Source of the DNA: Clostridium polyendosporum
Lineage (GTDB): Bacteria > Bacillota > Clostridia > Clostridiales > Clostridiaceae
DNA: 54,619 bases
Direction of reading: 5' to 3'
Assembly: GCF_018332455.1 (NCBI RefSeq)
Contig: NZ_BOPZ01000025.1
Coordinates: 1 to 54,619, forward strand
Positions within the stretch are counted from its first letter, which is position 1; the number at the start of each line of letters is the position of its first letter. The notes under the pieces are model-generated. The model searched no databases. It worked only from the letters and a program-made list of their open reading frames with translations, and was not told the origin of the DNA. Shown one piece after another: positions 52,327 to 54,619 of this stretch. The position numbers and the translations under genes are program-made.

Positions 52327-52698
52327 GTTATACTAGCGGGTGTTCATGATATTATGTATGATTATTACAACAAGCTTAAAAGTTCAAATGAGCAGGGAGT
52401 ACTAACTGGTAAGGGATTAAACTACGGAGGTAGTCTTGGCAGAACGGAGGCAACGGGCTACGGATTGATTTACTTTACTGAAGAGGTGTTAAAGGACAAT
52501 GGGGTAAGCTTAAAAGATAAGACTGTAGTAATTCCGGGTTCTGGCAATGTAGCAATTTATGCTATTAAAAAAGCAGCTGAGTTAGGTGCCAAGGTTATCA
52601 CATGTTCTGATTCAAACGGATATATTGCTGATGAAAATGGAATAGATTTAGAAGTAGTAAAAGAGATTAAAGAAGTTAGAAGAGGAAGAATAGTTTAA
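52327..52698 (+). pseudogene. gdhA: Glutamate dehydrogenase, internal fragment
   Basis: Reads GVHDIMYDYYNKLKSSNEQ, then GVLTGKGLNYGGSLGRTEAT, NAD(P) motif GSGNVAIYA and ENGIDLEVVKEIKEVRRGR, ending after IV and a stop. This is about 125 residues from the middle of a ~445-residue hexameric NAD(P)-type glutamate dehydrogenase. Both the catalytic N-terminal part and the C-terminal part are missing. No ribosome site. Confidence 0.9.
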
Positions 52699-52893
52699 TA
52701 TATATTAGGAGTTAATGTCTCAACTTTCGCATCATAAAAACTTAGACGAAAGCCGCTTTTTTCACTATAAGTCACAAAAATATCCCTTTTTAGCATGGTA
52801 GAATCATGACAAACTATATTATACAAATTAAGGTGTTTTTAACTAGGATATATTTGGTATAATAGTCATATCACAATCGTAATTTACTGCGAA

Positions 52894-52952
52894 GTAAGCT
52901 ATTTTTATTGTATTTTAAGAATGTTATGGATCCTATATTCAAAAGCAAATAT
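52894..52952 (+). repeat. ~60-bp dispersed repeat, copy 2
   Basis: GTAAGCTATTTTTATTGTAT and the TTCAAAAGCAAATAT end match 30091-30150. Here the left terminator arm is not preserved. Confidence 0.65.
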
Positions 52953-53134
52953 ATATATATTTTTTTATACTGAGTTTTAAAACAAAAGGTTTAAGGCTAG
53001 TTACACAGTTTTTAAATCAATATTTTTTCTTGCCTTAATAAAACAAACTATCGATAAAGCTAATGTTAGTAATGAAGTAAGTTTATAAAAATGCCATGCA
53101 TTAGGTCTACCATTATAGGGAGTTATAACTCATA

Positions 53135-53163
53135 CATAACTGTCGGGAATACCATAGTTATAC
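53135..53163 (+). repeat. 29-bp dispersed repeat, copy 2
   Basis: Matches 46763-46791 at 26 of 29 positions; about 95 bp upstream of the GNAT gene. Confidence 0.7.
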
Positions 53164-53257
53164 GATACGTTTAAGGTGAAGTAATACTTGATCAAGTATT
53201 TAAAAGCTAAGATTGTATTTAGAGTTTGTAAAAAGGGAACAGAGAGGAGATTTGATA

Positions 53258-53731
53258 GTGAAAACAGATTTTACTATAAGAAATGCACAACATAGCGATA
53301 TTCAAATGCTAATTGAACTACTAAGAGCTCTTTTTTCTATTGAGGAAGATTTTGTTTTTGATGAAGAAAAGCAGAGACAAGGCCTTGAGATGATGCTTGA
53401 GGACCAGAAAAATCGTTGTATATTTATAGCCGAATTTGAACAGCAAGTTGTAGGAATGATTTCAGGTCAAACTTTGGTTTCAACTGCTGAAGGTGGTATA
53501 TCGGTTTTGGTAGAAGATGTAGTTATTGATCAAAATTATAGAAGACAAGGCATTGGAAGAGAACTTATTAGCGTAATAGAAAGTTGGGCATTTCAAAAAG
53601 GGGCTAGGAGATTACAGTTGCTCGCAGATATAAACAATTCTTCAGCATTAGCCTTCTATAAACAGTTAAATTGGAGCAACACAAGGCTTATGTGTTTACA
53701 GAAAAAAGACATTCAAAATATCAGGTTATGA
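53258..53731 (+). CDS. GNAT-family N-acetyltransferase
   Basis: 157 residues from GTG at 53258, 9 nt after GAGGAG; longer in-frame starts lack a ribosome site. Typical GNAT order: DFTIRNAQHSDIQMLIELL, VEDVVIDQNYRRQGIGRELI (acetyl-CoA loop R-R-Q-G-I-G), and FYKQLNWSNTRLMCLQK at the end. The acceptor is unknown. Monocistronic. Confidence 0.93.
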   Translation: MKTDFTIRNAQHSDIQMLIELLRALFSIEEDFVFDEEKQRQGLEMMLEDQKNRCIFIAEFEQQVVGMISGQTLVSTAEGGISVLVEDVVIDQNYRRQGIGRELISVIESWAFQKGARRLQLLADINNSSALAFYKQLNWSNTRLMCLQKKDIQNIRL

Positions 53732-53877
53732 AACTAATTGTATCGTATAATACCGTGTTTCCAATATGTCACTGCCTAAGCTAGGAGCTAGCTAAGGCGC
53801 TGCCGCATCGGAGATACTACGTCATCAAGTATATAAAGAAGGAGAGTATACATATATAAATCCTATAATAACAAATT

Positions 53878-53904
53878 AAACTCTGAATTATTTCAGAGTT
53901 TTTT
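53878..53904 (+). terminator. Terminator before the YnfA gene
   Basis: AACTCTGA/TCAGAGTT stem followed by TTTTATT. It is 150 bp past the GNAT stop; between them lies a short GC-rich patch around 53785-53815. Confidence 0.8.
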
Positions 53905-54006
53905 ATTATGGGCTGTGTTTCAAACATTTGGTATAATGATTTTAAATTATGTCGCTGTTGTAAATTACCGTTTACTAATATAGGATTTAACGAAGGAGGA
54001 ATATAC

Positions 54007-54342
54007 TTGGATAATATGAAGTCATTATTTTATTTTATATTAGCAGGAGTATTTGAGATAGGAGGTGGCTACCTTGTATGGCTATGGTTGCGTGAAGGAA
54101 AAGACATATGGTATGGAATTACTGGAGCGATAGTGTTAATTTTATATGGTGTTATTCCTACATTGCAACCTCTAAATGCTAATTTCGGTAGAGTATATGC
54201 AACCTATGGTGGAATTTTTATTGTTTTATCGATTTTATGGGGTTGGAAGATTGATAATATAATTCCAGATAAGTTTGATTTAATTGGTGGTTTTATTGCA
54301 TTAGTTGGTGTTACCATAATTATGTACGCTCCTAGAGGATAG
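54007..54342 (+). CDS. YnfA-family (UPF0060) small membrane protein
   Basis: 111 residues from TTG at 54007, 8 nt after AAGGAGG. Four membrane segments: [20 protein letters not shown] with the family Glu, then [33 protein letters not shown] and [17 protein letters not shown]. YnfA proteins are small exporters related to SMR efflux pumps. Last gene before the terminal repeat. Confidence 0.93.
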   Translation: MDNMKSLFYFILAGVFEIGGGYLVWLWLREGKDIWYGITGAIVLILYGVIPTLQPLNANFGRVYATYGGIFIVLSILWGWKIDNIIPDKFDLIGGFIALVGVTIIMYAPRG

Positions 54343-54474
54343 CTCCCTATGCTATCACATAAGAGCTTTAGAGTATATTTAAAGCTTTTGGCATATTTAT
54401 ATCATCTCATTAGAATTATTGAAAATATTTGATATAATTAATGTGCAATATCGTTGTTGTTTAATACTGTGTAA

Positions 54475-54507
54475 AAAATAGACTGAGAATAATCTCAGTC
54501 TATTTTT
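54475..54507 (+). terminator. Strong terminator at the right edge
   Basis: Perfect 14-bp stem AAAATAGACTGAGA/TCTCAGTCTATTTT with a 4-nt loop and T run, touching the terminal repeat. Confidence 0.9.
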
Positions 54508-54508
54508 T

Positions 54509-54619
54509 CAGTTTGCTGAAAAACCCTCTGTTTTTTAAACAGGGGGTTTTTCTAGCAAACTTGTGGATAAATTTTAAAAGAGAGCTTTTCTATTAATTTG
54601 AATAAAATTTTATATAAAT
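54509..54619. repeat. Right copy of the 111-bp terminal inverted repeat
   Basis: Reverse complement of 3-113. Palindrome 54511-54560, DnaA-box word TGTGGATAA (inverse) at 54562-54570. The palindrome core is not inverted relative to the left copy although the flanks are. Confidence 0.85.

Larger units (their letters stand above)
52699..53257. other. Intergenic stretch with dispersed repeats
   Basis: Holds the repeats at 52894-52952 and 53135-53163 and the start region of the GNAT gene. No gene seen. Confidence 0.45.

Noticed and set aside
53770-53815. Short GC-rich patch as an RNA gene
   Set aside because: About 45 bp with small inverted words (GAGCTAGCTA) but no recognisable structure or terminator at its end.
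1-54619. tRNA or rRNA genes
   Set aside because: No cloverleaf with T-loop GTTCRA and anticodon stem, and no rRNA signature words, were seen on reading.
3-54619. Complete linear plasmid or phage genome
   Set aside because: No replication, partition, terminase or structural genes; the content is chromosomal. The terminal repeats alone do not support it.

Overview
The window looks like chromosomal DNA from an anaerobic, spore-forming member of the Clostridia, close to Clostridium in the strict sense. The DNA is AT-rich (roughly 30% G+C by eye). Ribosome-binding sites are strong AGGAGG-type, often placed before TTG or GTG starts. The content includes an alpha/beta small acid-soluble spore protein, a LysM/GH18 cortex-lytic type enzyme, a DUF421 (YetF) membrane protein, a PflX-type radical SAM enzyme, several 4Fe-4S flavoenzymes and acetolactate decarboxylase. 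No rRNA, tRNA, CRISPR array or complete insertion sequence was seen. The species cannot be named from this sequence alone.

Layout. 1-3.2 kb: a 111-bp terminal repeat, two small minus-strand genes and a DUF421 gene between two copies of a ~100-bp repeat. 3.8-7.1 kb: a CrtI-like flavoprotein, a polytopic membrane protein and an EFR1-type flavodoxin/ferredoxin. 7.3-9.4 kb: a self-contained YtrA-type GntR/ABC transporter operon with a perfect operator. 9.5-14.1 kb: a 4.6-kb segment (serine-recombinase-like protein lacking its usual serine, SulP transporter, UspA, decayed genes, ferritin-like protein) bracketed by a ~430-bp direct repeat made from the 3' end of the ABC permease gene. 14.6-15.9 kb: a two-gene block of much higher G+C whose larger protein may have a caspase-like His/Cys arrangement. 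15.9-20.5 kb: calycin-like protein, M43 metalloprotease, LysM-GH18 and a NapH-like polyferredoxin. 20.9-30 kb: small membrane peptide, purine permease, ArsR regulator, DUF2156 protein, ferredoxin-nitroreductase, two Gfo/Idh/MocA oxidoreductases and PflX. 30.4-41.6 kb: repeat-rich coat-like protein, small proteins, DUF1275, MgtC, PhnA/YjdM, alpha-glucosidase, SASP and amino-acid permease. 41.8-46.5 kb: AraC regulator, aldo/keto reductase and a MarR-ArsA-small-protein operon. 46.9 kb to the end: GGCT, HxlR, PHP phosphatase, DUF2325, acetolactate decarboxylase, GNAT and YnfA genes among gene fragments, then the inverted copy of the left terminal repeat.

The second theme is decay. At least a dozen fragments lie between intact genes: yeiH, a DUF2892-type gene with a Trp-to-stop change, rpiR, an internally deleted LysM-GH18 copy, tnpB, a phage-tail leader, ilvD, azlC, azlD, feoA, gdhA and the ABC permease tail. 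Repeated hairpins, terminator families and small palindromic elements are scattered between them. The most interesting points for follow-up are the GC-rich two-gene block, the repeat-bracketed cargo segment, the MarR-ArsA/HSP20 operon, the coat-like gene whose opposite strand reads as collagen triplets, and the terminal inverted repeats carrying DnaA-box-like words.
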